Assembly (NCBI RefSeq): GCF_010730195.1
Contig: NZ_AP022613.1
Location: 3,286,001 to 3,350,000 of the forward strand
Source: Mycobacterium conspicuum
Lineage (GTDB): Bacteria; Actinomycetota; Actinomycetes; Mycobacteriales; Mycobacteriaceae
Direction of reading: 5' to 3'
Length of the DNA: 64,000 nt
Shown: positions 12,588 through 19,990 of the stretch, piece after piece
How the letters are laid out: each line of letters begins with the position of its first letter
Position numbering within the stretch: the stretch's first letter is position 1
Made by a program: the position numbers and the translations under genes
Notes under the pieces: model-generated
Database searches by the model: none
What the model was told of the DNA's origin: nothing
What the model saw: only the letters and a program-made list of their open reading frames with translations

Positions 12588-12620
12588 TACAGTCACTTGT
12601 AATAGATATAGGAGACTGTA
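12588..12620. promoter_or_regulatory. Inverted repeat in the divergent promoter (candidate TetR operator)
   Basis: TACAGTC (12588-12594) and GACTGTA (12614-12620) form a perfect 7-bp inverted repeat with a 19-nt spacer. It fills the 60-nt gap between the acyl-CoA-dehydrogenase-like gene (-) and the TetR gene (+). The gap is unusually AT-rich for this genome. A divergent repressor normally binds such a site to control itself and its neighbour; binding here is an inference. Confidence 0.5.
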
Positions 12621-12627
12621 CTGAATT

Positions 12628-13281
12628 ATGAAATCTGTCAAGAGCCAGCCTCCGCGCCGCTATAACTCGACGCGGCGCCGCGAACAGGCCGAAAAGAATC
12701 GACAAGCCATCCTTGCGGCCGCTCGACGGCGCTTCCTGGCCCACGGCTATGCGGCGACGACCATCGCAGCGATCGCGCAGGACGCCGGCGTCTCGGCCGA
12801 AACCGTCTACAAGAGCTTCGCGACCAAGGCGGGCGTGCTGAAAGCCCTCTTCGATGTGTCCGTCACCGGCGACGACGAACCAATCCCGATGGCCCAGCGA
12901 GACGTCATCCAGAACGTGCTCGACTCGCCCGACGCCGCACGCAAGATCGAGATCTACGTCAAGCACCTGGCGGCCACCATGCCGCGCAGCGCCCCAATCC
13001 AGCTGCTGGCTCGCGATGGCGCGGCATCGTCGGCCGACGCCGCGGAGGTCTGGAAGGAGATCCGGCACGAAACTCTCACCGCGATGACCATGTTCGCCGC
13101 CGACCTTGCCCGCACCAGACAGCTCCGGGTCAGTGCCGCACAAGCCCGCGACGTCCTATGGACGTATCACGCACCCGAGCTGTATGAGCTGCTCGTCCTC
13201 GAACGCGGTTGGTCCGCCGCCCGCTACGGCAAGTTCATCGCCCGTGCACTGAGCGACGCGTTGCTCGAAAACCGGAGATGA
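12628..13281 (+). CDS. TetR/AcrR family transcriptional regulator
   Basis: The 217-aa protein starts at ATG 12628 with AGGAG upstream (12610-12614). Residues 25-70 are a TetR helix-turn-helix: ILAAARRRFLAHGYAATTI then IAQDAGVSAETVYKSFATK. The C-terminal domain is a variable ligand pocket. It diverges from the acyl-CoA-dehydrogenase-like gene across a 60-bp region with a perfect inverted repeat, the usual layout of an auto-regulated repressor and its target enzyme. The pair occupies the place where M. tuberculosis, from memory, carries Rv2067c and blaC, so it is an alternative insertion between cobIJ and sigC. Confidence 0.88.
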   Translation: MKSVKSQPPRRYNSTRRREQAEKNRQAILAAARRRFLAHGYAATTIAAIAQDAGVSAETVYKSFATKAGVLKALFDVSVTGDDEPIPMAQRDVIQNVLDSPDAARKIEIYVKHLAATMPRSAPIQLLARDGAASSADAAEVWKEIRHETLTAMTMFAADLARTRQLRVSAAQARDVLWTYHAPELYELLVLERGWSAARYGKFIARALSDALLENRR

Positions 13282-13342
13282 CCCCTTGCCAACCGGACCG
13301 GCCTTCTTTGCGCGCGGACCACGCATACGCAACGATGCAGGG

Positions 13343-14671
13343 ATGCGGTGTGAGGTTGCGCGCGAGGCGCTGTCGGCGCGGCTGGACGGCGAGCGGCCCG
13401 AGGTGCTGGCGCAGCAGGTCGACGCCCATCTGGAATCGTGCGGAGGCTGCCGCACCTGGCTGATCGGCGCGGCCGTGCAAAGTCGCCGGCTGGCCTCGAT
13501 CGAGCCCGGGCACGGACCGGACCTGGTCGACAGGATCATGGCGAGTCTCAACGCGGAATCGACCCCGCGGCAACGCTGGCTGCGCGCGCTGCGGTCGAGC
13601 TACCGGCGCTGGGGCCTGATCGCCATCGGAGCGTTCCAGGTGGCGATCGCGGCGGCTCAGATCGGCGGATTCGATTTCGGCATGGTGTCCCACACGCACG
13701 GGGCGACGTCCGGCGAGCATCTGATGCACGAGTCCACGGCGTGGTTGCTGGCGTTGGGGCTGGCCATGATCGCGGCCGGTTTGTGGCCGGTCGCGGCGAT
13801 CGGCGTCGCGGCGATCGTCGGCGCGTATTCGGTGGCGCTGGTGGGCTACGAGGTGGTCGACGTCTTCGAGGGCGAGGAGACCGTGGCACGGATCGCCAGT
13901 CACGTGCCCCTGCTGGTGGGCTTCGCGTTCGCGCTGCTGGTGGCGATGGAACGAATCGGGGCGCGCAGGCGGAGACCTTCGGAATCGTCCGACGCGCCGG
14001 ACGAGGTTCCGGCTCAGCCGACCAATCGTCGCCGCGGACATCTGTGGCCCATCAACGCGGCTTCTACGACGACCCGTCGTAGATTCTCCGGAAGCACGGG
14101 ACTAAGGTCTATGGCCATGACCGCGTCAAGCGACGACGAGGCCGTCACTGCACTCGCTCTGGCGGCTGCACGCGGCAACGAGGAGGCGCTCGAGGCGTTC
14201 ATCAAGGCCACTCAGCGCGACGTGTGGCGGTTCGTCACCTATCTCTGCGACGCGGGCAATGCGGACGACTTGACTCAAGAAACCTTCCTGCGCGCGATCG
14301 GCGCCATCGAGCGGTTTTCGGGACGGTCCAGCGCCCGCACCTGGCTGTTGGCCATCGCTCGCCGCGTCGTCGCCGACCACATCCGCCACGTCCAATCGCG
14401 GCCCCGCACCGCCGCGGGTGGTTACCCCGAACACCTGCCGAGGGGCGATCGACACGCCCGCGGATTCGAGGACCTCGTCGAGGTGACCACGATGATCGCC
14501 GGCCTCAGCACCGAACAACGCGAAGCGCTGTTGCTCACGCAGCTCTTGGGGCTGCCCTATGCCGACGCCGCCGCGGTGTGCGGCTGTCCGGTGGGCACCA
14601 TCCGATCCCGCGTCGCCCGTGCCCGCGACGCGCTGCTGGCCGACACCGACCGCAGCGACCTGACCGGCTAG
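13343..14671 (+). CDS. Anti-sigma-like zinc-finger membrane domain in frame with SigC
   Basis: One uninterrupted frame runs from ATG 13343 (TTG 13286 is a longer option) to the sigC stop, 442 aa. Residues 1-45 hold a zinc-finger anti-sigma motif, His29-x3-Cys33-x2-Cys36, with Cys3 as a possible extra ligand. Four membrane segments follow at about 91-109, 133-150, 152-169 and 187-204, with histidines 117, 119, 126, 129 and 187 around them. A basic linker (205-256) leads to SigC from Met259. Anti-sigma and sigma are normally separate genes. SigC probably also starts internally (14117), so this may be a true fusion or two same-frame genes whose separating stop is absent. Confidence 0.7.
   Translation: MRCEVAREALSARLDGERPEVLAQQVDAHLESCGGCRTWLIGAAVQSRRLASIEPGHGPDLVDRIMASLNAESTPRQRWLRALRSSYRRWGLIAIGAFQVAIAAAQIGGFDFGMVSHTHGATSGEHLMHESTAWLLALGLAMIAAGLWPVAAIGVAAIVGAYSVALVGYEVVDVFEGEETVARIASHVPLLVGFAFALLVAMERIGARRRRPSESSDAPDEVPAQPTNRRRGHLWPINAASTTTRRRFSGSTGLRSMAMTASSDDEAVTALALAAARGNEEALEAFIKATQRDVWRFVTYLCDAGNADDLTQETFLRAIGAIERFSGRSSARTWLLAIARRVVADHIRHVQSRPRTAAGGYPEHLPRGDRHARGFEDLVEVTTMIAGLSTEQREALLLTQLLGLPYADAAAVCGCPVGTIRSRVARARDALLADTDRSDLTG
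14063..14083. promoter_or_regulatory. Perfect 8-bp inverted repeat before the internal SigC start
   Basis: TCTACGAC (14063-14070), spacer GACCC, GTCGTAGA (14076-14083). It lies 27-34 nt before the SigC ATGs (14111/14117), inside the linker of the fused reading frame. It could be an operator, an RNA hairpin or part of an internal promoter; the sequence alone does not decide. Confidence 0.4.
14117..14671 (+). CDS. sigC: ECF sigma factor SigC (internal start)
   Basis: From ATG 14117 the product is 184 aa, matching M. tuberculosis SigC (185 aa). AAGG at 14104-14107 is 9 nt upstream and can serve as a ribosome-binding site. Region 2 contains DDLTQETFLRAIGAI and ARTWLLAIARR; region 4 contains LSTEQREALLL and the helix-turn-helix GCPVGTIRSRVARARD. 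SigC is an extracytoplasmic-function sigma factor that redirects RNA polymerase. In M. tuberculosis it is generally treated as having no known anti-sigma partner, which makes the in-frame upstream domain notable. It sits inside the cobalamin gene block and its stop overlaps the cobK stop by 4 nt. Confidence 0.9.
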   Translation: MTASSDDEAVTALALAAARGNEEALEAFIKATQRDVWRFVTYLCDAGNADDLTQETFLRAIGAIERFSGRSSARTWLLAIARRVVADHIRHVQSRPRTAAGGYPEHLPRGDRHARGFEDLVEVTTMIAGLSTEQREALLLTQLLGLPYADAAAVCGCPVGTIRSRVARARDALLADTDRSDLTG

Positions 14672-15390
14672 CGCATCGCGGCAAGCCAGGCTGCCGCCTC
14701 TTGCACGGTACCCACCGTCGTTATGCCCTCCGGTAGTGGCGGCCGCGCCACCATCACCACCGGAATGCCAAGCGCGACAGCGGCATCCAGCTTCGGCCGG
14801 GTCATCTCACCGCCGCTGTTCTTGGTGACCAGCGCGTCGATCCGATGCCTGGTCAGGAGGTCGAGTTCGTCGTCGTAGTGGTACGGCCCGCGGGACAACA
14901 CCAGCTGATGATGACGCGGCAAGTCGGTGTCCGGCTCGGTGACCGCGCGGATCAGAAACCACGCGTCGCTGCCGGCGAAGGCCTTGACACCGGAGCGGCC
15001 GGTGGTGAGAAACACCCGCGAAAAACGTTGTTCGGCAACGGCCTCCGCCGCACCGACATCCGATGCGACCACAATGGCGCCGCCCGGGTCCCACGGGGGG
15101 CGGGCCAGCACCAGATGCGGCAAACCAAGCTCGCGACACGCCCGCGCGGCATGCGCGGTCATGGTGGCCGCGAACGGGTGGGTGGCGTCGACGACGGCGT
15201 CGATGCGTTGCTCTTGCAGCCAACGCCGCAGGCCGTCGACGCCGCCGAAGCCGCCGATGCGCACGGCGCCGGCCGGCAGGGCGGGGTCCGGAACCCGCCC
15301 CGCCAGCGAGCTGATCACGTCGACATGCGGGTGCAGGCGCGCGGCCAACTGCCGGCCCTCGACCGTGCCACCGAGCAGCAGCACCCGCAT
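14668..15390 (-). CDS. cobK: Precorrin-6A reductase CobK
   Basis: CobK reduces precorrin-6A with NADPH. From ATG 15390 the product is 240 aa (M. tuberculosis 244). The N-terminal nucleotide-binding segment is VLLLGGTVEGRQLA, and DATHPFA near residue 77 and TKNSGGEMTRPKL near residue 200 are family signatures. A much longer open frame extends upstream but overlaps cobM in another frame and is not coding. The start overlaps the cobM stop as ATGA (15387-15390 region), so cobL-cobM-cobK form a translationally coupled operon. Confidence 0.95.
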   Translation of the reverse strand: MRVLLLGGTVEGRQLAARLHPHVDVISSLAGRVPDPALPAGAVRIGGFGGVDGLRRWLQEQRIDAVVDATHPFAATMTAHAARACRELGLPHLVLARPPWDPGGAIVVASDVGAAEAVAEQRFSRVFLTTGRSGVKAFAGSDAWFLIRAVTEPDTDLPRHHQLVLSRGPYHYDDELDLLTRHRIDALVTKNSGGEMTRPKLDAAVALGIPVVMVARPPLPEGITTVGTVQEAAAWLAAMR

Positions 15391-16145
15391 CAGTGCGCCG
15401 GTCCGCTGCGGCGTGCGACCGAATACAGGTAGCTGTCGGTGAAGCCCTCGGCGGTCAGCACATCGCCGACGACGATCACGGCCGTCTTGGTGATGCCGGC
15501 GTCGTGCATCTGCCCGGCGATGCCGGACAGCGTGCCGCGCAGCACCGTCTGCTCGGGCCAGCTCGCGAAAGCGACCACGGCAGCGGGCGTTTCGGGTTGG
15601 TAGCCGCCGGCCAGCAGTTGCGGGACGATGGCGTCGATCTGTGCCGCGGCGAGGTGCAGCACCAGGGTGGCGCCGGACTGGGCCAGGCCGGCGAGTTCTT
15701 CGCCGGGCGGCATCGGTGTCGACAGGGTGGCCACCCTGGTCAGCGTCACGGTCTGCGCGACCCCCGGCACGGTCAGCTCGCGTTTGAGGGCGGCGGCGGC
15801 CGCGGCGAAAGCCGGTACGCCAGGCACGATTTCGTATCCGATGCCCAGCGCGTCGAGTCGGCGGCACTGCTCGGCCAGCGCGCTGTACAGCGACGGATCA
15901 CCGGAGTGCAGGCGGGCCACGTCGTGGCCGGCGGCGTCGGCGCCGGCGAGTTCGTCGATGATCTGCTCGAGCGTCAGCGGGCCGGTGTCGACGATTTTCG
16001 CGCCGGGTGGGCAGTGCGCCAGCAGGTCGTCGGGCATGATCGACCCGGCGTAGAGGCACACCTGGCAGCGTTGCAGGAGGCGCTGTCCGCGAAGAGTGAT
16101 CAGGTCCGCCGCGCCGGGGCCCGCGCCGATGAAATACACCGTCAC
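15390..16145 (-). CDS. cobM: Precorrin-4 C11-methyltransferase CobM
   Basis: A SAM-dependent tetrapyrrole methylase that methylates C11 of precorrin-4. GTG 16145 gives 251 aa, identical in length to the M. tuberculosis protein and in the correct GTGA overlap with the cobL stop (16142-16145). The glycine-rich SAM motif VYFIGAGPGAADLIT opens the protein, and HSGDPSLYSA and YEIVPGVPAF are typical of the family. It lies between cobL and cobK in one operon. Confidence 0.95.
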   Translation of the reverse strand: MTVYFIGAGPGAADLITLRGQRLLQRCQVCLYAGSIMPDDLLAHCPPGAKIVDTGPLTLEQIIDELAGADAAGHDVARLHSGDPSLYSALAEQCRRLDALGIGYEIVPGVPAFAAAAAALKRELTVPGVAQTVTLTRVATLSTPMPPGEELAGLAQSGATLVLHLAAAQIDAIVPQLLAGGYQPETPAAVVAFASWPEQTVLRGTLSGIAGQMHDAGITKTAVIVVGDVLTAEGFTDSYLYSVARRSGPAH

Positions 16146-17311
16146 TTGGTGAACACCCACTGCGTGACGGGCATCTGTGCGCGCCAGCCGGTGAACCCGC
16201 CCAGCGGCTCGCCGTGAAGGTGCTGGAATCGCCGCAGTTCACCGCCCAAGCTCGAATGAGCCTGCGCCAGTAGGGCTTCCGATTCTGTGGTAACCGCGTT
16301 GGCGACCAGGCGTCCCCCGGAAGGCAGCACGGGTAGGCAGGCGTCGAGCAGTCCGGGCTGGGTGAGGCCGCCGCCGATGAAGATCGCCCCCGGCGCATCG
16401 ACGCCCTCGAACGCTTCCGGTGCGTCGCCGCGCACGTCGATGCCGACACCGAAGGCCGCGGCGTTGTGCTCGATGTTGCGGCGGCGCCGCTCGTCGCGTT
16501 CGAACGCCACCGCGGTGCAGCTTGGCCAACTGCGGCACCATTCGACGGCGATGCTGCCCGACCCCGCGCCGACGTCCCACAGCCGCTGCCCGGGCCGGGG
16601 CGCGAGCGCCGCCAACGTCACCGCGCGGATCCCCTGTTTGGTGATCTGCCCGTCGTGGGCGAAGGCGTCGTCGGGCAGCGGCGAGACGCGCTCGTCGGGC
16701 AGGTACCGCACGGCGACCACGTTGAGGTCGTCGACGTCGTCGGGCGCGCGAGCGGCCCACTGGCGCGCGGTGCCGTCGCGGCGACGTTCGGTTGGGCCGC
16801 CGAGTTGCTCGAGCACGCTGAATTCGGAGTTGCCGCCGCCGTGCGCATCGAGCAGCAGCGCGAGCGCCTTAGGCGTGGACCGGTCGCCGGACAGCACGAT
16901 CGCCTGGCCGCCGCGGCGGATCGCAGTGGCCGGTGGTGCGGTGACCAGGCTGATCACCTCGGTGTCGTGCACGTTCCAGCCCATCCGCGCGCATGCCAGC
17001 GTCACCGCCGAGACGTGCGGCAACACCCTGACCCGGTCGGGCCCGTACAGCCGGATCAGCGTGCCGCCGATGCCGTGCAGCAGCGGGTCGCCGCTGGCGA
17101 GCACGTGGAGGTCGGCTCCGTCGACGGGGAGCGCCCGAAGCGCCGGCAGCAGCGGCGACGGCCACGGCCGGCGGGTGGCCCGCACGGTGTCGTCGAGCAG
17201 GTCGAGTTGCCGCTTGGAGCCGTAAATCACTGTGGCCCTGTGCAATTCGCGTCGAGACGCCTCGGCGAGCCCGGGCATGCCGTCGGCGCCGATCCCGACA
17301 ATGACGATCAT
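16142..17311 (-). CDS. cobL: Precorrin-6Y C5,15-methyltransferase (decarboxylating) CobL
   Basis: CobL methylates C5 and C15 and decarboxylates the ring C acetate of precorrin-6B. The 389-aa protein has two parts: an N-terminal CobM-like methylase (IVIVGIGADGMPG, ASGDPLLHGIG) over about residues 1-200, and a C-terminal Rossmann methyltransferase with DVGAGSGSIAVEW near residue 253. ATG 17311 overlaps the stop of the upstream SDR as ATGA, and the length equals the M. tuberculosis orthologue (390). It is the second gene of SDR-cobL-cobM-cobK. Confidence 0.95.
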   Translation of the reverse strand: MIVIVGIGADGMPGLAEASRRELHRATVIYGSKRQLDLLDDTVRATRRPWPSPLLPALRALPVDGADLHVLASGDPLLHGIGGTLIRLYGPDRVRVLPHVSAVTLACARMGWNVHDTEVISLVTAPPATAIRRGGQAIVLSGDRSTPKALALLLDAHGGGNSEFSVLEQLGGPTERRRDGTARQWAARAPDDVDDLNVVAVRYLPDERVSPLPDDAFAHDGQITKQGIRAVTLAALAPRPGQRLWDVGAGSGSIAVEWCRSWPSCTAVAFERDERRRRNIEHNAAAFGVGIDVRGDAPEAFEGVDAPGAIFIGGGLTQPGLLDACLPVLPSGGRLVANAVTTESEALLAQAHSSLGGELRRFQHLHGEPLGGFTGWRAQMPVTQWVFTK

Positions 17312-18054
17312 CTCGGCATCCTGCGCCAGACGAACTGGGGCAACAGCCGCACCGCGGTCCACAGTCGCAAGGTCCGCGGGATCCAGACGACGCGCCGCCC
17401 CCGGGCCAGCGCCCGCGCGGTCGCGGCGGCCACCTGCTGCGGGGTGCTGGCCAGCGGGGCGGGCGTCATGCCCTCCGTCATGCGCCCGATGACGAATCCC
17501 GGCCGCGCGATCAGCAGTCGCACGCCGGTGCCATGCAGGGCATCGGCCAGCCCGCTGGCGAAGCCGTCGAGGCCGGCCTTCGCCGAACCGTAGACGTAGT
17601 TCGCGCGGCGCACCCGCACACCGGCCACCGAGGAGAACACCACCAACGACCCCCGGCCCGCGGCGCGCATGACCGTCGCCAGGTGGGTGAGCAGGCTGAC
17701 CTGGGCCACGTAGTCGGTGTGCACGATGGCCGCCGCGTGCGCGGCGTCGACCTCGGCGCGGGCCTGGTCGCCGAGGATCCCGAAGGCCAGCACGGCGGTG
17801 CCGATGGGGCCGTACTCGTCGACGATTGAGGCGATCAGCGGACCGTGCGAGGCCAGGTCGTCGGCGTCGAACTCCGTGGTGTGCACCGCCACCGCCCCGG
17901 CCGCGGTGAGCGCGGCCACCTGCTCGTCGAGGCGGTCGGCGTTGCGCGCGGCCAGGACCAGCGTCGCCCCCGGCGCCAAGCGCCGCGCGAGTTCGACGCC
18001 GATCTCGCTGCGGCCGCCCAGAATTAGTACCGGACCGGCGCCCGTGTCGTCCAC
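17308..18054 (-). CDS. SDR-family oxidoreductase (Rv2073c-like)
   Basis: The 248-aa protein has a slightly divergent Rossmann motif LGGRSEIGVELA and the catalytic Tyr-x3-Lys in YVYGSAKAG. It corresponds in place and size to M. tuberculosis Rv2073c (249 aa). Its stop overlaps the cobL start by 4 nt, making it the first gene of the cobLMK operon, though no role in cobalamin synthesis is established. It diverges from the F420-dependent reductase gene with a 32-nt gap. Confidence 0.85.
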   Translation of the reverse strand: MDDTGAGPVLILGGRSEIGVELARRLAPGATLVLAARNADRLDEQVAALTAAGAVAVHTTEFDADDLASHGPLIASIVDEYGPIGTAVLAFGILGDQARAEVDAAHAAAIVHTDYVAQVSLLTHLATVMRAAGRGSLVVFSSVAGVRVRRANYVYGSAKAGLDGFASGLADALHGTGVRLLIARPGFVIGRMTEGMTPAPLASTPQQVAAATARALARGRRVVWIPRTLRLWTAVRLLPQFVWRRMPR

Positions 18055-18075
18055 GGCTGCGATTATCGCCTGCGC

Positions 18076-18081
18076 TAGCGT
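18076..18081 (+). promoter_or_regulatory. Putative -10 box, leaderless start at 18087/18090
   Basis: TAGCGT lies 5 nt before GTG 18087 and 8 nt before ATG 18090. With a start of transcription 6-8 nt after the box, the transcript would begin at the start codon, as is common in mycobacteria. Confidence 0.45.
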
Positions 18082-18086
18082 GAGGG

Positions 18087-18506
18087 GTGATGCCGCACAC
18101 CACCACCCGACTCACCGACGACGCGCTCGCGTTCCTATCGGAACGTCATCTGGCGATGCTGACCACGTTGCGCGCCGACAATTCACCGCACGTGGTGGCG
18201 GTCGGCTTCACCTTCGACCCCAAGACCCACATCGCTCGGGTCATCACCACCGGCGGGTCACAAAAGGCGGTCAACGCCGACCGCGGCGGCGTCGCCGTGC
18301 TCAGCCAGGTCGACGGCGCCCGCTGGCTCTCGCTGGAGGGCCGGTCGGTCGTCAACAGTGAGATCGACGCCGTCCGCGACGCCGAGTTGCGTTACGCCCA
18401 GCGCTACCGCACCCCGCGCCCGAACCCGCGACGGGTCGTCATCGAGGTTCAGATCGAGCGGGTGCTCGGGTCGTCGGACCTGCTCGACCGCAGCAACAGC
18501 GCCTAG
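18087..18506 (+). CDS. F420H2-dependent biliverdin reductase-like FDOR (Rv2074-like)
   Basis: This 139-aa (138 from ATG 18090) split beta-barrel protein closely matches, from memory, M. tuberculosis Rv2074. That protein was first annotated as a pyridoxamine 5'-phosphate oxidase and later characterised as an F420H2-dependent biliverdin reductase of the FDOR-B group. Recognisable stretches are FLSERHLAMLTTLR, SPHVVAVGFTFD and TTGGSQKAVNADRGG. It would reduce biliverdin in the cytosol with the deazaflavin cofactor F420. The gene is monocistronic, with a likely leaderless promoter, and diverges from the cobLMK operon. Confidence 0.85.
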   Translation: MMPHTTTRLTDDALAFLSERHLAMLTTLRADNSPHVVAVGFTFDPKTHIARVITTGGSQKAVNADRGGVAVLSQVDGARWLSLEGRSVVNSEIDAVRDAELRYAQRYRTPRPNPRRVVIEVQIERVLGSSDLLDRSNSA

Positions 18507-18514
18507 CTGTCGAT

Positions 18515-18530
18515 CTCAGCGTCTCCTCAG
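18515..18530 (+). promoter_or_regulatory. CTCAG-N6-CTCAG direct repeat upstream of the DUF347/response-regulator operon
   Basis: CTCAG at 18515-18519 and at 18526-18530 are spaced by exactly 11 bp, the period expected for tandem binding of an OmpR-type response regulator. The second half-site begins 16 nt before a TA dinucleotide of a possible -10 (TAGTCA, 18542-18547), so the repeat overlaps the -35 region. Two more copies lie at the other two promoters of this cassette. Confidence 0.6.
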
Positions 18531-18554
18531 TGTGGTTGCCGTAGTCATAGCCTG

Positions 18555-19325
18555 GTGAACGACGTGACGAGACAGGCGTTGACCAAGGTGCCCGCCGTCA
18601 CCTTGGGCTTTTGGGTCATCAAGGTCTTGGCGACCACGTTGGGCGAGACGGGCGGGGACACCGTCACCATGACCCTGAACTGGAGCTACGTGGCCGGCGT
18701 CGTCCTTTTCGGCGTCACGCTGGTGGCGCTGGTCGCCGCGCAGATTCGCGCCGAGCGCTTCCACGCGGCCCTGTACTGGGCGACGATCGTGGCGTCGACC
18801 ACGTTTGGCACGGTGCTGGCGGATTTCGCCGACCGGTCGCTCGGTATCGGCTACACCGGCGGTTCGCTGCTGCTGCTGGGTTGCCTGTTGGCCACCTTGG
18901 GAGTTTGGCGTTGGTCGCAGGGCACGGTGTCGGTGAGCACCGTTTCGACGCCGAAAGTCGAGGCGTTCTATTGGGCGACGATCACGTTTTCGCAGACGCT
19001 GGGCACCGCGCTCGGCGATTGGTTGGCCGACACCCGTGACTTCGGCTACGAGCGCGGCGCGCTGGTGTTCGCCGCGGCCCTGCTGGTGGTCGTGGCCGCG
19101 TACTACTGGACGGCGGTGTCGCGGGTCACGTTGTTTTGGGTGGCCTTCATCCTGACGCGACCGCTGGGCGCGACCGTGGGCGATTTCCTCGATAAACCGG
19201 TCGCCGATGGCGGTCTGGCGTTGAGCCGTCCGCTAGCCTCGGCGGCCATCGCGGCGCTGATCGTTACTTTGCTAGTTTTGCTTCCGCAACGCGCCGGACG
19301 CCACCCCGGCGCGACGACGACATGA
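18555..19325 (+). CDS. DUF347 (COG4705) multi-pass membrane protein
   Basis: The 256-aa protein contains four copies of the DUF347 repeat, each an aromatic-rich membrane segment ending in a Gly/Asp motif: FWVIKVLATTLGETGGD (about 19-35), YWATIVASTTFGTVLAD, YWATITFSQTLGTALGD and FWVAFILTRPLGATVGD. Eight or so hydrophobic helices are expected. The function is unknown; the polar GD motifs within the membrane suggest a transporter or channel. The start is GTG 18555 (GTG 18564 also possible). The stop overlaps the response-regulator ATG (ATGA, 19322-19325), so it is co-translated with its probable regulator. Confidence 0.85.
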   Translation: MNDVTRQALTKVPAVTLGFWVIKVLATTLGETGGDTVTMTLNWSYVAGVVLFGVTLVALVAAQIRAERFHAALYWATIVASTTFGTVLADFADRSLGIGYTGGSLLLLGCLLATLGVWRWSQGTVSVSTVSTPKVEAFYWATITFSQTLGTALGDWLADTRDFGYERGALVFAAALLVVVAAYYWTAVSRVTLFWVAFILTRPLGATVGDFLDKPVADGGLALSRPLASAAIAALIVTLLVLLPQRAGRHPGATTT

Positions 19326-19990
19326 GGGTCCTGCTCGTCGAGGACGAGCCGCGCTTGTCGGCGACGTTGTCCAGGGGCCTACGGGCGGAGGGTTTCGTCG
19401 TCGTGGTAGCCAGTACCGGCATCGACGGCCTACACGAGGCGGTCTCACACCCCTTCGACGTCGTGATTCTCGACATCATGCTGCCCGGTCACAGCGGGTA
19501 CGAGGTGCTGCGCCGAATGCGCGCGCAGGACGTGTGGACACCGGTGCTGATGCTGACGGCCAAGGACGGCGAATACGACGAGACCGATGCATTCGATCTC
19601 GGGGCCGATGATTATCTGACGAAACCCTTTTCGTTTCGAGTGCTCGTGGCGCGGCTGCGCGCGTTGGAGCGTCGCGGCGCCCCGGAGCGGCCCGTGGTGT
19701 TGACCGCTGGCTCGCTGTCACTGGATCCGGCTCGGCATATCGTCCAACGCGATTCGACCCCAATCACGTTGACTCCCCGCGAGTATGGGCTACTGGAATT
19801 CCTCATGCGCAACAAGGACACGGTGGTGATCAAGGCCGAGATCTTGAGCAACGTGTGGGATGCGCACTATCAGGGCCCGGACAACGTCGTCGAGGTGTAC
19901 GTGGGATATCTACGGCGCAAGATCGATGTTCCCTTTGGTACCAACACAATCGAGACGATTCGCGGCGCCGGCTACCGGTTGTTGTGCTGA
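19322..19990 (+). CDS. OmpR-family response regulator
   Basis: This 222-aa protein has a receiver domain (residues 1-115) with acidic pocket EDE near 7-9, phospho-acceptor Asp51 (VVILDIMLPG), Thr79 and Lys101 (LTKPF). The winged-helix DNA-binding domain (130-222) has VEVYVGYLRRKID and the final TIRGAGYRL hairpin. It should bind tandem direct repeats when phosphorylated. It is translationally coupled to the DUF347 gene. Its 3' end overlaps the 3' end of the convergent histidine kinase by 19 bp, an unusual arrangement for a cognate pair. Confidence 0.93.
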   Translation: MRVLLVEDEPRLSATLSRGLRAEGFVVVVASTGIDGLHEAVSHPFDVVILDIMLPGHSGYEVLRRMRAQDVWTPVLMLTAKDGEYDETDAFDLGADDYLTKPFSFRVLVARLRALERRGAPERPVVLTAGSLSLDPARHIVQRDSTPITLTPREYGLLEFLMRNKDTVVIKAEILSNVWDAHYQGPDNVVEVYVGYLRRKIDVPFGTNTIETIRGAGYRLLC

